Made by a program: the position numbers and the translations under genes. The notes beneath the pieces were generated by a model, which ran no database searches, was not told where the DNA came from, and saw nothing but the letters and a program-made list of their open reading frames with translations. From contig JAKCOZ010000020.1 of NCBI GenBank assembly GCA_022605955.1, positions 5,321,001-5,385,000 of the forward strand: a DNA stretch of 64,000 bases. The letters run 5' to 3'. Origin of the DNA: Rallus limicola. Its lineage: Eukaryota > Chordata > Aves > Gruiformes > Rallidae. Numbering within the stretch: the stretch's first letter is position 1; each line of letters opens with the position of its first letter. Below are positions 35,112 through 48,000 of the stretch, in pieces.

Positions 35112-35170
35112 GGGCTGATAATGGGTATGATAATGGCTGATAATGGGTATAATTTTGGGCTGATAATGCC
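35112..35170 (+). repeat. Minisatellite, about 2.6 copies of a 22-23 base unit
   Basis: Units begin at 35112, 35135 and 35157, each starting GGCTGATAATG after one or two G's. The first two continue GGTAT and then diverge. This is a local tandem duplication with no coding meaning. Confidence 0.85.
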
Positions 35171-37447
35171 CACTGGAGGGAAAATTTCTGTATAAAGCAG
35201 CGTGCTTTTCTCTGCATAAAGTGTCTTGTGGGTATGGGACAGAAACTCTTCTATTTTCCCTTGTTTTGTGTTTGTAGCTGGACCCTGCCATGTATTAGTA
35301 CTCCTTACATATCCCCTCAATGACCAGTTTCTTGAGGCATCCCTTCCTCCCCATGCAGCCTTACACATCTGTGTCTGCCACACAGACTGTGGTTTGTTTC
35401 GGATGAATCATGAGGGTTTTACAAGCTGTAAAACTTCTCTGGAGAGCTTAAGGGTGTGACCAGCTTACAAGAATGGATCAAGGTCTGGGTTTTTTTTTTT
35501 CTCTTTTCTAATTCAGGGATGAATATATCCTGACTATCTGATGCTTTTGATTGCTAGCAGGAGGGTTTTTTTTTCCTGTTTCATATGGGGTGCAGCACAA
35601 TCCTCCTTCTTGTGTGGCTGCCAGCAAAGCTTTACTGGGTCTCCCTTGAGGACTGGGTGTAGGAAGTAATAAAATTTTATCATTAGTGTTAGCTCCTTCA
35701 GTCTATGTAAACTTTTTATAAGGAATAAGCTTATGCATTTGGAGGACACGGGCAGCCTGTTTCTCTGGTTGGGCTTTGCTTGAAGAAAATGTATCTTGGT
35801 CACGGCTTTAGCAGCTCTTGCCCAACCCCAGAGCTGCTGCCCTGTTCCCCATGGAGGCTGATTTGACCAGTCCAGCTTTGTCCAAGCTGCTTCTCTCTAG
35901 ATCACTTTGACCTGATGTTCCCTGTTGAGGAGCATGATGCAGGAGCCCTGCAAAGGGGTTGGGCATCGCTTGTTCCCTTAGGCTCCTCACCATGGGGTTT
36001 TTACAGCTGGGAGGCTTTGGGTGCTGGTGTGGGCTTGCCCTGCTGCAAATGTAGCACTGAGGTGTGTGATGTGCCCTTCTGCTCTGTCACCACCTGGACT
36101 TGGAACATGCGAGCAGCCCTGGGGAGAGGTGGCATGGCCTCTCTAGTCTCTGGCATGAGAAAACATGGAAATCAAGGATGCTTCTAGTAGTTTTGAGCTC
36201 TGGGTAGGAGCCTGTTAGGTGCATGGCATCACCAGTACCTCTTCTTGGGTTTCTGCCGCCCGTCCCTCAGCTCTGACTCAGCTAGAAAGCAAGTTGGCTG
36301 CCCCAAAGAGATGTTCCCTGCAGTAGGGCACTGGCCAAGAAATCTGGAGCTGGCAGAGAGCAAACCAAGCAGGTAGAAATTGTCGAGAGCTCTTGGGGAA
36401 TTAGAGGGAAATCTTCCCTTTTTCATCTTTTCTTTTGTTTTTCTGGCACACACTGAGAGTGGGTGGTTCAGAAGGGGAATACCTGGCACAGCCTGATGGC
36501 AGCTTACCCAGCTGTCCTATCAGGATGCTTTTGTCAGCAGCCCTTGGACCTGTTCTTCTTGCTGTGAATAAAGTCAAATAAATAAAATAGTTGTTGCTAT
36601 AAATAAAACCAAATTAGTATGATTTACCTTGAGTCTCTGGCTGCACCTTACACGGTCAGCACTTGTTCTGTTCTCCCTCTGCAGAAAATTAATGGAGAAA
36701 GGGGGGCACATCAGCATGCCCAGATATCAGCCAGGCACCACGAAGGCTCAGAACAACTTTCTCCTAAGATAAAAGAGATTTTTATGGTCTCAATTTTTTA
36801 TTTTACTTCCCTGTAGTGAGAAAGAATTACTGGTGATGATAGTTGGTAGATCAGCTCCTGTTGGGAATCATTGAATGGAGAAAAGATTTATTGAAGGAAA
36901 TGTGTGGAAAATTCCTTGATAAGCATTTTTACACTACCACCACCCCCCTTATTTAAAGAGGTTGTTTATAACTAAAAGCCCATTAGCACCCGGGAGGCAA
37001 TTTTGTTGTAGCAGTACTTTGTTGAATGAAAGCTTGGCAGTCTGTTTTTGGACAGTGGCCTTGGGAACAGCTCCTGGATAATACTGTACCTACGCTTTTT
37101 TTTTCCCCTTCTCTTTTCTTCTTTAAATGGAAGTTGGTGCTGCTCCTTCCCATGTAGCTTAAAGAACAGCTTGGTGAAGTACATGTCAGCATTTGAATTA
37201 TGCTTTTCATTTAGTGTAGCCAATTCTAGTACCCTCCTTTTGCCCTCAGGGTTTCTAGAACATTTCTCAGCAAATCTTACTTCCCCCCTGCCCCTCCCCA
37301 AGCCCCGCAACCAAGCATCAGAAACCCAATAGCTCCTTTGCACGCTGCTTGGCTGCTTTGCCTCTCTCTCTGATAAAGAAATTCTGTGATTTTTTTTTTT
37401 AAATTGATTTTTATTTTTCATTTGCAAATTATACTATAATGAGCGTT

Positions 37448-37492
37448 GGGGGGGGGGAGTGGGGGGTTGAGAGTGGGGTGGAGTGGGGTGGG
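37448..37492 (+). repeat. G-rich tract with 10-base tandem units
   Basis: A 10-G run, a 6-G run and two copies of GAGTGGGGTG (37471-37490) give at least five runs of four or more G's. The tract can form quadruplexes on the plus strand. It looks like a young simple repeat. Confidence 0.8.
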
Positions 37493-38699
37493 TGTGGTAG
37501 TAGGCAGAATTATGCTGTTAAGAGTCCTGGTCTGGTTACTGCCCTCAGTTTTCCTTGTACTAAGGAGCAGTCGGAGCTAATCAGTGTAAAACCTTTCACA
37601 CCAAGGGAGTAAACAGCATGGATTAACTGGTACGGGATGCGAAACACTCTGCCTCCCTTACATGAACTGGGTTCTGTTACTTCTGACTCCAATACTGACC
37701 TAATGCCAATAATCCTGTAGTTAAACAAGCTGCCAGGTTTTCCCACGGTAGCAGTTGAGAGAGAGGAGGGAGAAGTGCATGGCAAAAGCAGAGTATGGCA
37801 AAGCTTGAGGATCCTTGCTAGAACAAAGGATCTGTTTGGTTTAAAATCATCTTTTATGTGTTCAGAGTAAGGGTAATTAATTCCCAGTGATCTCCACCCT
37901 GAAGATTTTTTTTAAGCTCTTGCAGGATGGCAAATGCAAAACCTCTTTTGGTGGAAAAACTGCTAGGGAAGGCTCTGTATATTTTGCATCTTCCCCCTTT
38001 TACCATCCCTCTGGTTAAATCAAGTTTGGGCTGGAGAACGTTGAGCTACCCAGGTGCAGAGGATGCTGTGGATTCTCTGTATCACTGGCCATAATTTTAG
38101 TTACACTCGGCACGGTTCATGCCAATACTCACCCACTTGCATTTGCACTTTTGGTAGCAGTTATTACACAGTGTGTGCCTCACACGTGTGCTGCTCCTCC
38201 TGGAGCTCAGCTGGCAGCAGCAATTTGTATTCCCTGCAAGAAAATAGTGGGGTTTGCGTGGGTAAGGGACTGGTGGGAGGATGCTCACATCTGTAAGCGT
38301 GTCCCTGCAGAGCACCACTGTGCTGTGCTTGTTGCAGGCTGTTGGAGGCAATTGGATGGGAGGAGGGGGAAGAGAGCTCCGTAATTCCCTTCTGCTTTTC
38401 ATTGAAGCGGAGAAATGGCTTTGCATTGCATGTTGTGTTCTCTGGTGCACTTTCACTGTGAAAGGACTCCCAGTCCAATTTGTCAAGGCAGAGGCTTGAC
38501 GTGAGTCCAAATGCACTTGACAATAGTCTCTCTGCTGTCAAAACCTCTCTTCCTCCTGTGATAAAAACAATGCTCCCGAGTTACGCTCCTCTCCTTCCTT
38601 CCTTCCTGTGGCTCTTAAGAAAGGCTCTGCATCCCAGAGTTGTTCTGGGGAGGAAGTTTTTTACTGTATTCAAAGCACTTACCCATTTTTCCATTTAAA

Positions 38700-39065
38700 A
38701 ATTTGACAGAGCGGCACATTCTAAAGACGATAGCCGCAGAGAAATTATTTGGATTTATGCTTTCTTTAATTGGACCACACAAGATTTTATTTACTGATAG
38801 TGTCCAAAGGGAGCTGTCGAAATATTGCAGAAAGAGTGAATGCGCCCATTGTGGTAATGTTCTTTTGATAAATGCATTATGGCATAGTTATGAAGTCAGG
38901 AAGAAGCCTTAATTACTGTTATGAAGCCATTAGAGTCTAAAGCAGCAATCTGAGCTCTTGTTGCAATCGTGTTTTATATTTCTTCACGAAAGACATCGGC
39001 ACAAAAAAAGTGCTTGTTTTAGAAAATAATTTATGCCTTTTATTTCCTCTGCCTTTTTAAGATGA
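38700..39065. promoter_or_regulatory. Candidate conserved non-coding block
   Basis: High-complexity, AT-leaning sequence without repeats contains CTTTAATTGG, TTTATTTACT, CTTAATTACT and CATTATGGCA motifs. A 90-codon plus frame (38640-38912) crosses it but has no recognisable domain and no good splice sites at its edges. The composition resembles deeply conserved intronic enhancers. This is only a hint. Confidence 0.2.
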
Positions 39066-42000
39066 TGCAGAAGTGACAGTGGGTACTTGAACATGATAGC
39101 TGAGAGCTCCATGGATGCATGTAAATAAAAACCCCATAACCTTTACACCAAGCACATACTGTTCCTGTTGGTGGGGAAGCCAGCGCCTTATGGTCTGCTG
39201 ACTACTTTCTCCTGTTACCCATACCCAGAGAGCATAAGAAATGGCTCAACTGGAGTCTCCCATCTTTAAACAAATAAAAGAGAGGATTGGTCTTCAGGAG
39301 TCTTGGGTAAAGCTTCCTCTGGGGCCAGGGAAGGGGAGAGACTGGTCTCAGCAGCTTTTTATTAATGAAAATTGTTTTGGGAGGTGAGAGAGTGTTCTAG
39401 CTTAGGTATGGGGTCAACAGTTTGTCCATCCTTGGAAGCCTTTGCTTTCCACATTGGCTAGTCCTGTGGTGTAGAGCCTGCACTGTCTTGCTCAGGTCTC
39501 TCTTGACAGCAACCACAAAGCAGACTATCTGGAGCTGACTATTCCTACACCAAGAATGCGTGCAAAGAAAGAGTTTAATTTTCAGATATTTATTATCTTC
39601 TAAATTATTTAGAGAAGGACTGTTCAGTGCTCAGTCACCTGTTTTTCGGGCTTTGCAAATGTTCTTTGACTCTCCAGTAGTGTGTTATTTATAGCAGACG
39701 TTAATTTAATAGAGTGAACTTTGTTACCCCGCAGGATATAAGCATCTTAATTTAAAAAACAAAACTGACAAAAACGTGGTTGTAAATCAAAGGTTAACAG
39801 GCACAGCAATGTAAAGGTATTGTTTGCTTGGTTGTTAAATTGATGCTGTGCTGCCTTCTTAAATGGAATATTTCTGTAGTGACAGGAAGGTTAAGTACAA
39901 GTTGTACTGTTACAAGGAAGGAGGAACGAACCTTAATTATTAGCGTTTCTCTAAAGCCGATTACTTAAAATAGTTGTGGGTGCAGCATGGGAGCACTGAT
40001 GGGTTTTACAGCAGCTGTGGGAAGTGGCTAGCTGGTTTGGGGCCCCATCGGCAGTGCTGCCTCTGGCCACGGCATTTTCATACAGGCTTCAGGCTGGCTC
40101 TTGTTTGCAGGTTGGGCTTTTGGTCCTGGCTGTTTCTATAGACAGGAGAAGCCCTTTGCTCGTAAGCTTTTGGTTAAGAAATGACCAGTGAAAGAGTTCT
40201 TCCCAAGAACAGATGTATTCTTTGGCGTACCCAACATCCCGGTGCAGTTGGGCTGGGAGGATGGTGGCCTTCATGACTTGCAGTGTGGGGTGTCTTGAGT
40301 CTTGTGCCGTGTTGTTTGTGCCAAGTCTGGGCTTCAGCCTCTTCAGCTGACACTCAGAAAGAGAATTTTAGAGATCTCAAGAATGTCTGCTCGATATATT
40401 GAGCAGTCTTGTCCTTTTGCGCAAAGTGTGTTTGTCGTTGTTGTGGAACAAGGTCTAGTGTGGCTGCCGAAGGCTGGCTGCACTCTTTTTCTGGTTTGAT
40501 TCCGTTATCAGTAATTTTAAAAAAGGGCAACAACCCCCCCCTCTCCCCCTCCAACACTTAACTATTCCACTAAGGCTGTGTGGGTTTTTTTCTTTCCTCT
40601 GTGTGCTTTCAGCATACCGAGCTGGGGAAGGTGATGATAATAAACATTACCACCTTGTTTCCGAAAGCTGTTGGGTACAATCTCTCACTGCAGCATTTGA
40701 AGCAGCATTACTGGAAGTATTCTGAACTGTTATAACAACATCTCTGGTATAATTTTTCTTTTCCAAAAGTCTTTCCCTTCCCCCTATTTCTGGGTAGAAG
40801 ATACTAATTAGCAGAGAGATTCGGGTGTCAGCGACTGTGCCAGGCTCTTGAATCATGCAGCAGATAGCAAGTGCTGAGATGTTCCCCTTCCCTTCAGATG
40901 GCAACATTAATTCTCAGAGTGCACTGGTAGTGCTGCTGCAGTTTTCATCATGTTTGTGTATTTCCAAACTTAAAATAATTCCAGTTATGATGTTTGTCCT
41001 GATTGACTGTTTGTTACAGGCTTCAGTGTTCTGAAATTTGGGTTTACTTCTTGAAGTCTGGCATATGGCATTAAAATTCTCGGAGCACTACGTCTCTTTA
41101 GAGTGACAACACTCCAGATTAAATCTAAGCACTAGTACTCCCAAGGAGGTAGGCTAAGTATTTTTTTCCCCTCCGGAGTACTCTACTCTGAATAGCTCTA
41201 CAATTAAAATTGATACATCTTTACTTGGTTAATCTAATACCTATTATTTCCTCTTTGTTTCAGATTTGGGTAGTTTGGGCCACCTTATGTTTCAGAGATC
41301 TAATTTAAATGAAGTTGTTCAACACTATAAGGTTGTAGATGCATTAATCAATTAAAGTGAAACTAAGGAGCTGGTTGAAGAGTTGTTGCAGTTTGCTGTA
41401 GCTGTGCCCATGCACGGTTCTCTTGGGCTGCTGTTGCTCCAGCTGGTCTCACCAGCCCTCAGTGTAGCCCACCCTAAAGTGTGTGTCTGTATTTATTTAT
41501 CCAAAGGATTTGATGTCTAACTTGCACTCCGGTGCTGTTCCATGGTTTTCTGGTTCACTAAAATCTTCACCGGACAGTGCCTGCAGTTATCATCGTGGTG
41601 TTGCTGGATTTCCATTTCCACTGGCAGGTTTGAGGGGGTTGCCCAGCTTGTCCCTGCCCCAGAGCCAGGTTTTTAGCCAGTTCAGGTCAGCCCCTTGCAG
41701 AGTTTCCCAGGAAGTTTTTTACCCTGGCTACAGGCACACCTTAGTGGATACTGAAACCAACCATTTGTCTTCAGGCATTTGGGGCAAACACCAGCAGAAA
41801 ATGGCACAGAGGACAAAAGGTAAATTTGCCTTCTAAAATCCTTTCATCTTTAAGTATTACAGATATAATTAGAAACACAGGTAAGGATTATTATCTTAGA
41901 AGTGCCTTTCTAGTCTGTTCTGCTTTTGTAACCTTTCTTTTTTCATCTGTCATTCTGTCTTGCTGCATTGTTTCTCCTTGCAGCCTGGCCTCTCCACCAT

Positions 42001-45000
42001 TGTGTCCCATTGCTGCCTTAATGCTTTGCACTGTGGCTGTTTGCTTTTCCCCTCTATTTACGTCATAGCTGTCGTCTTTTGGCTCTGCACCGGTGTTCCC
42101 GTGAAGCCACCATCATTCAAACAAATAGGTAGTTCTTATTGCTGCAAGAAAACGAAGAGTCACCCTCTGCAACTGCTCTCTCCCTGGCTTGCACATTTTC
42201 CCCTCCCGATAGTTGGTAGATTAAAATTTTTGTGGAGGTTTTTTGTTTGTTTGCTTGGTTGGTTTTTAAATGGCCTCAGAAGTGGAAAGTTGAAGCTTTG
42301 TGTAAATAGGTCCGTGCAGTGCTGATGTGGGAAGCAGAATGTGTTCTGTGGAGCAGGGCTGTTGCTCTGTGTTGGGAAGCCTGCTGTCAGGCAGGTGCTG
42401 CCTGGCCATGGTGAGAAGGAGAGCCACTGTTTCCTGTGAGAACACAGCCTCTGTTTGCCCACAGATTGCTCTCAGCTCTCTTTAGGTCCCTTTACGTGCC
42501 GCTGAACTGTCTTCAGTGGGACCTTAAAGTTCAGGGTAGGGGATATTGTGGAGTGTTCTGTACCTGCTTTAGTTTTCTACCTGCTGTAATCTGTTACAGG
42601 CAACACTTTGAGGCTTGCTGTACTCTGAAAAGCTTTTTTTGGCAGAGCCATCTCACTTAGCAGAGAAGTCTTGTTTCCCCAATCTCTGCCTGGTTTCACA
42701 GCAGCTTTGATGAGGAGCTCATAGTTCTCAGCCAGCAAGTCCCACGCTTTGGTACCCAGGGGTGCTGAAGGATGTGGAAGAGGAGTCATCTGATGCAGTG
42801 TGAAGGTGCTGGTCTCTTCATGATGCTTTGGCTTTTCCTCCCAAAGGTTATCACCTCAGGACTACAAGTGGGAGCTGTGCTCTCTACCATCATTTTATAT
42901 ATGCACTAATATGTGCTCGTGTCAGTGCTCAGTGAGTATTGAGGGTGCTCAGCAGCTCCAAGACTGGAGTCCAAGGCAGCTTGGCTTGGGCACCCGGAAA
43001 GGAGCGACAGCTGCCTGTAAAACAAACCAACCACCCTAAATTACTCACGCTTCTTATTTCTCAGCTACAACTGAGATACTCGGCCTTGCCCAAAGGGAAA
43101 TCGATGGTGTGTTTGGACTCCCTGTTGCTTTATGTGTATGTGAGTGTGTTTGTTTTATTTAAGGAGTTGGTGGATAATCAGTCTTAAAATTAACTGTCTG
43201 CCTGTTGACTTGTCACCCTGTGAATGAAAACACATTGCTTGTAATTTGTTTGACATTATTCTGTCCTGTTGTTAGGCTTCTGATTACATTTAGAACATAA
43301 CCCAGATGTCTGTCTGTCTCCTTCTGTCTCTTTATTATTATTATTTATTCTTATTAATCTTTTTTTATTGTAAAACATGGAAGGAAACATTTCTCTGAAG
43401 TGATGGAAGTCTGTTTGCTCTCCTATTTTTTTCAGTAGAAGAGTAGGTGGCTGCAGGCTTATCTTTTAAAAACTCGGCTTGATTTGAAGCACGGTGTCAG
43501 TTTGGGCATCCAAAATTGCCAGTCCCTTGCGACTTTGGATTGACCTTTAAGGGTATTGAAACAGGCCCATATCTATGTTAAAATGTTTCTTTAGATACTG
43601 CTGTCTAAAAATGATCCCATTCCCTACCTTATTTATTTTTAAAGAGGAGAGAAATTGCTTGTGCTTTTAGAAGATTAAAATATTAATGTATTTAAATAAA
43701 ACAGTGAAAGAAAGGCGAGGCAGAAGGGATTGCCCTTTCAGAATGTGCACAAATGAGCAATTTTTTATTGAATCCATTGGATAAGCATGTAATATTCCTT
43801 GCCAACGTTGGTTTTTTGATAATTAGCAAGGGAAACTCAAGCTGCTCAGTGTGAGGTTTTATAGCTCAAAACCAATCCCATAACTTGAATTTTCACAGAG
43901 CCACAAGCTTTTAACTATCAGCAACACCATTTTCCAATAGCGGGATCACTGGCGTACTTGAGACCTGTTTTCCAAGAGCATTAAGCTGCACTAAGATCAA
44001 AAGGCTGCTGCTTTTTTAATGGGACTTCTGAATGCTTTACCTCTGATCCCACTTGGAGAAAGCAATGTTGGCCACCGAACAAGCTTCATTCCCCTTGTGG
44101 TGGTTCTTATTTAGCTCATCTAAATTTGCAAGGCAGCAGGAGGGTGTGGAAACTGTTTTTAGGGATAAGAAACTTGACTCTTGGTTCCTGCTGATCTTGG
44201 TTTTTTTAGCATTGTCGATTGCCAGCTTTCCTAGTTCTGAGTTGTGGGAGATTACTATTATATTTAAACGTTGTTTCCTTTAGAGAAAAGAGTCTGATCT
44301 GGCTGGTTTCAGCAGGGGATACATTTTTCTGTTCTGCAAAGCTTTGCTCAAGCAGAGCTCATAGTAGGGGAGAAAGCAGAAGTATAGGAAGGACGCCACA
44401 GGAAAGAAAAACTGGGAAGTAAGAATAAAGGAAATAAAGCATATGTTCAATACAAGCCATATATCTGACACTTGGGTATAGAGACCACAAATGATTATGT
44501 GGTCCCTGCCATTAAATACAAATACATCCTTGATTTCCCCCTCTGCATCTCAGCCAATAGGATCTTAATGAAGGGCAAACTATGCAAACAAATCCCCCGA
44601 ACCACTTCTGCCTCAGCTTGAAGCAGGCTGCGTTGTGTATTGCCTCTGTCGTGCCGTGTTGGTGTGATGGTGCTTTTTTGATCTGCTGCTGTTGTTACTT
44701 GGGATCCAGGCTTCTCTTAGGCCTACCACCTGTGGCGAAGAGCTTCTGGCTGAGTGATGAAAGGTTGTTTGCTGAATTTGGGGTAAAACTGCACTGGGGA
44801 GCACTCTGCTAGGGGGAGAAACTACACCGTGGGTTTTCATGATGGAGGAGCTGCTTCCCCAGAGGGGCAGAATTGACCGGCAGGATCAGCCTTGGCTGAA
44901 ATACTGCTGGAGTTTGTGTAGCGAAAGTCTTGTTGAGCTCATAGTTGAGAGAGAGGCTGGAGGGAAGGATGTTGTCATTTCAAGTTCCTCTCTGATCTTG

Positions 45001-48000
45001 TCCTGTTTTTCTTGGCAGTTAATGGTTAAAGGGGGGAGAAGGCATTTCTGGCTCTGGGCGTCTGGGCCTAAGCCTGGCTGCCGCCTCGGTGGAGGGTCCG
45101 TTGGCCTCAGCTGCCTTTGAAGATCTTGGCCTTTATAGGAGCTGACAATAAAGAATTAATTGATGACTCACCAGCACAATAATGTCAGAAATGTTAGTTC
45201 TATTTTGGTGTTCCTGCATGTTCTTCAACCTGTAACTGTTTTATGTGGTTTTTAGCCTGAAGAGAGGTTATCATGTCCGTGTACAGCAATGGATAAAAAC
45301 TGAGAGTAGGTGCTTTTGGAAGAGAAGTGTCTGTGGTGCTGTATAATGCTGCAGGTGGATCAGCTTCCTTTGTGGGAAAGAAGAGTGGGGGATTGCCAAA
45401 GCCTGGTTGGGAGAAGCTGGTTTTGGTCCAAGTGGTTGGTGGAGCAAAAAAAAGGGTTTCTCTGGAGGCATGGTGTTTGGTTTTCACTCTTGTTTTTCTA
45501 CGGGAGCAGCACAAAACAGGACTCTACTAGCTACCTGTAACTGTAGCCTCAAGTTCAGGAAGGTAGTCTGTCCGTGTGTGTTCTCATAGATATGGGGCTT
45601 AAAGTAGCAGGTTAATGCTTGGACTTTGAGGGGAGCTGGGGGGAAATTCTTGAAACAGGAGTGGAGCAGTAATGCAGTGTGCCAGTTACAGGGAGGGGAA
45701 AAAACAAGAAAACAATGCTACTTTATAGTTTAGTTGAAGAGGTAAGGAATTAAGAAGATAAAAACAAAAATTTTTTGAGTTGTCCTTGTATTTATTTGTT
45801 GGTGTGTTCCCTAAGTGTTTCCAGTGGGTATAGCTTTTTGTGTGTGTGTGATGAGAAGGTCTCCTAATAAATTAAGGAATTTATTAGCAGAAGCCATGTG
45901 TTTTCCAGCCATCAGCAAGGGTATCAAGGAAGCGTGAACCCCTTCCTGTTTCTCTTCAGGCACGTAGCAGTGCAGGGTGAAATGGGCATTGCTCCTCGGT
46001 GTGAGCACGTTGTTGAGTCCCTCCTCATCCTTGTGTACTTTGTTCTGAGCGATCTGCCTCTTGGGAGAATACATGAAGTATCTAAGCTCTGCTGTCTGTG
46101 TGTGGGGTTTAATTGTCTGGTGTGGAGGGTTTTTCTTCTTAGTTTGATTTTTCTCCTTTTAGCCATGCTTTCTTCTTGTTCCTCAGTAAGCTTGGATATT
46201 AATTACATGGTATTCAGCCTCTCCCTACTTCTTCCTCTCCTGCTGTGGCAATAACAGCTGCTTGATGATTTTAGGTAAGAATCTTTCCTTTGCAACTGCA
46301 GCCTTCCAAAAAAAAAAAACCACCAATGAAAAGAACCCCCAAAGAAATCCCTCAAACCATAAAAAAACCCCAGTGAAGCTTTGAAGAAATGATTTCACTA
46401 TGTAACACGCATGCTCTGGAGCTGTCCCTACCTGTTAATTTCCCTTCTCTCAATAGCTGTGACTAATGCCAGGATCTTTCTCTGTTTGAGCTCTGCTATT
46501 TATGAATAGAGCAAGTCTTATCTGAAGGCCTGTGAATGCTTACAAGTGCGAGGCGCGCTCAGATGAACAATGTGCATAAATAGCAAATAGTTGAAGGACC
46601 GAGTCCTTGGAATAACAATGGAGAAGAGATGACCCTGTTGAATATGAGATGAAGTGAACAGCTTTCCTGCTTGTCAGCCCTTTGCTTGCTGGCCCTGGCA
46701 AGGGCAAGAACGTATTTTTGTTACGGGACTTGCCACGCAGAATTAAGTTCAGCCAGGCACTCAGAGTTGATCTCCTCCTCCTGAATCCTGCTGATCTTAC
46801 CAGGCTGAAGAGGTGCTTTCAGTTGGGTAATCTTTTGAAATGATGCTGAGGGCACCTGCAATAGAGCGATGATTTATTTTCCTTTATAATCGTGTTGCTG
46901 ACTGAGTTACGCTTCTGCTGCCCTCTTTTCTTCTCTACAGCAGGCTTTTTTTCAGGAGTAATCCTTGCTGCACTCACTTGCAAAAGGCTCTTAGGACTGG
47001 CTCTGTCTTTGACACGATTATCTCTAATACTCTTCCTCCTCTTATTGCAGCCCTCCTGTGTGTGTTCACTGAACCAGATGTTCACATCACGCTTCGTGTT
47101 CTACTGTATCCCTGAGCTGTAAGGGAGAAAACAGGAGTGCTTGTTAACCTATGTAGTGTTCCTCGGAAAATGGAGTGCAGCCTCCTCATCCTTACCAGGA
47201 GGAAAGAGGGCAGAGCTGCACATATGTGGTTGCAAGACAAAAGCTTCTTGAAGTGCTTCCCAATACTGGGAGATCCTGGAAGCACAGTGTTGTGGCTTAT
47301 TTAATTACTGTTACCATGTAGTGTGTTTGGGGCAGCGCTTTAAGCATAACTAGCATAAGGGATTTCGTAAACTCATTACCTTCTGCTTGTAACAATTCCT
47401 GGGTCTCCCTGGTCCTTCCTGGGGAAGATTAGCCACTTAGAACATCTTGAAAGAAGGGCTGGGGAGCCTGCTGAGGCCAGGGCAATTAGACGCATGTGAT
47501 GGTAATGTTGATGCTCTCATTTTCCACTGGGTGCCTGGAACTTCTGTGAGCATAAAAGATTTGATACACTGGTTTCAATGCAGAATAAGCATAAAAGTAC
47601 CCTGAGCTGTGTTTCCAGGAGGCAGCTAACACCTGTACGTTATCTCTGTAGCATTTCAGTGTGATAAGGCATCTGTAGCTCTTTCCATGACACGGTTTAG
47701 AAAATTCAGCAGCAGCCCTTCACTTACCGAGCTGGCCTGGCTCTTGCAGAGAATCTCTGGAGCTGCTTTTCTGCTTTACTGCAGAAAGTGGCCTGTAATG
47801 AGCCCTGTAAACTTGGTCGTTTGCATATTAAGCATGAACTCTTTCAGTTTTGTTGGGCTCTGGCTGCTCAGGTTGAGTCTTCCTTGGTCATTCTTGTGCT
47901 AGTTGCCAGCTTCACATCAAGGGCATAGGCCAAAGCACCTCACTTTTTTTGTGGGTTTTTTTCGCATCACTTGCATGTTGTGTAGGTAAATCCCACCTTC

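Larger units (their letters stand above)
34481..38699 (+). other. Long-intron interior, no exon recognised
   Basis: Contents: a small minisatellite (35112-35170), a T run at 35491-35500, and an AATAAA-rich patch at 36565-36610. That patch could be read as poly-A signals, but no exon precedes it. A G-rich tract lies at 37448-37492. No coding sequence is recognised. Confidence 0.4.

Noticed and set aside
36560..36610. Cluster of AATAAA hexamers read as a transcript end
   Set aside because: No preceding exon or stop codon is recognisable. A/T-rich intronic DNA makes such clusters often.
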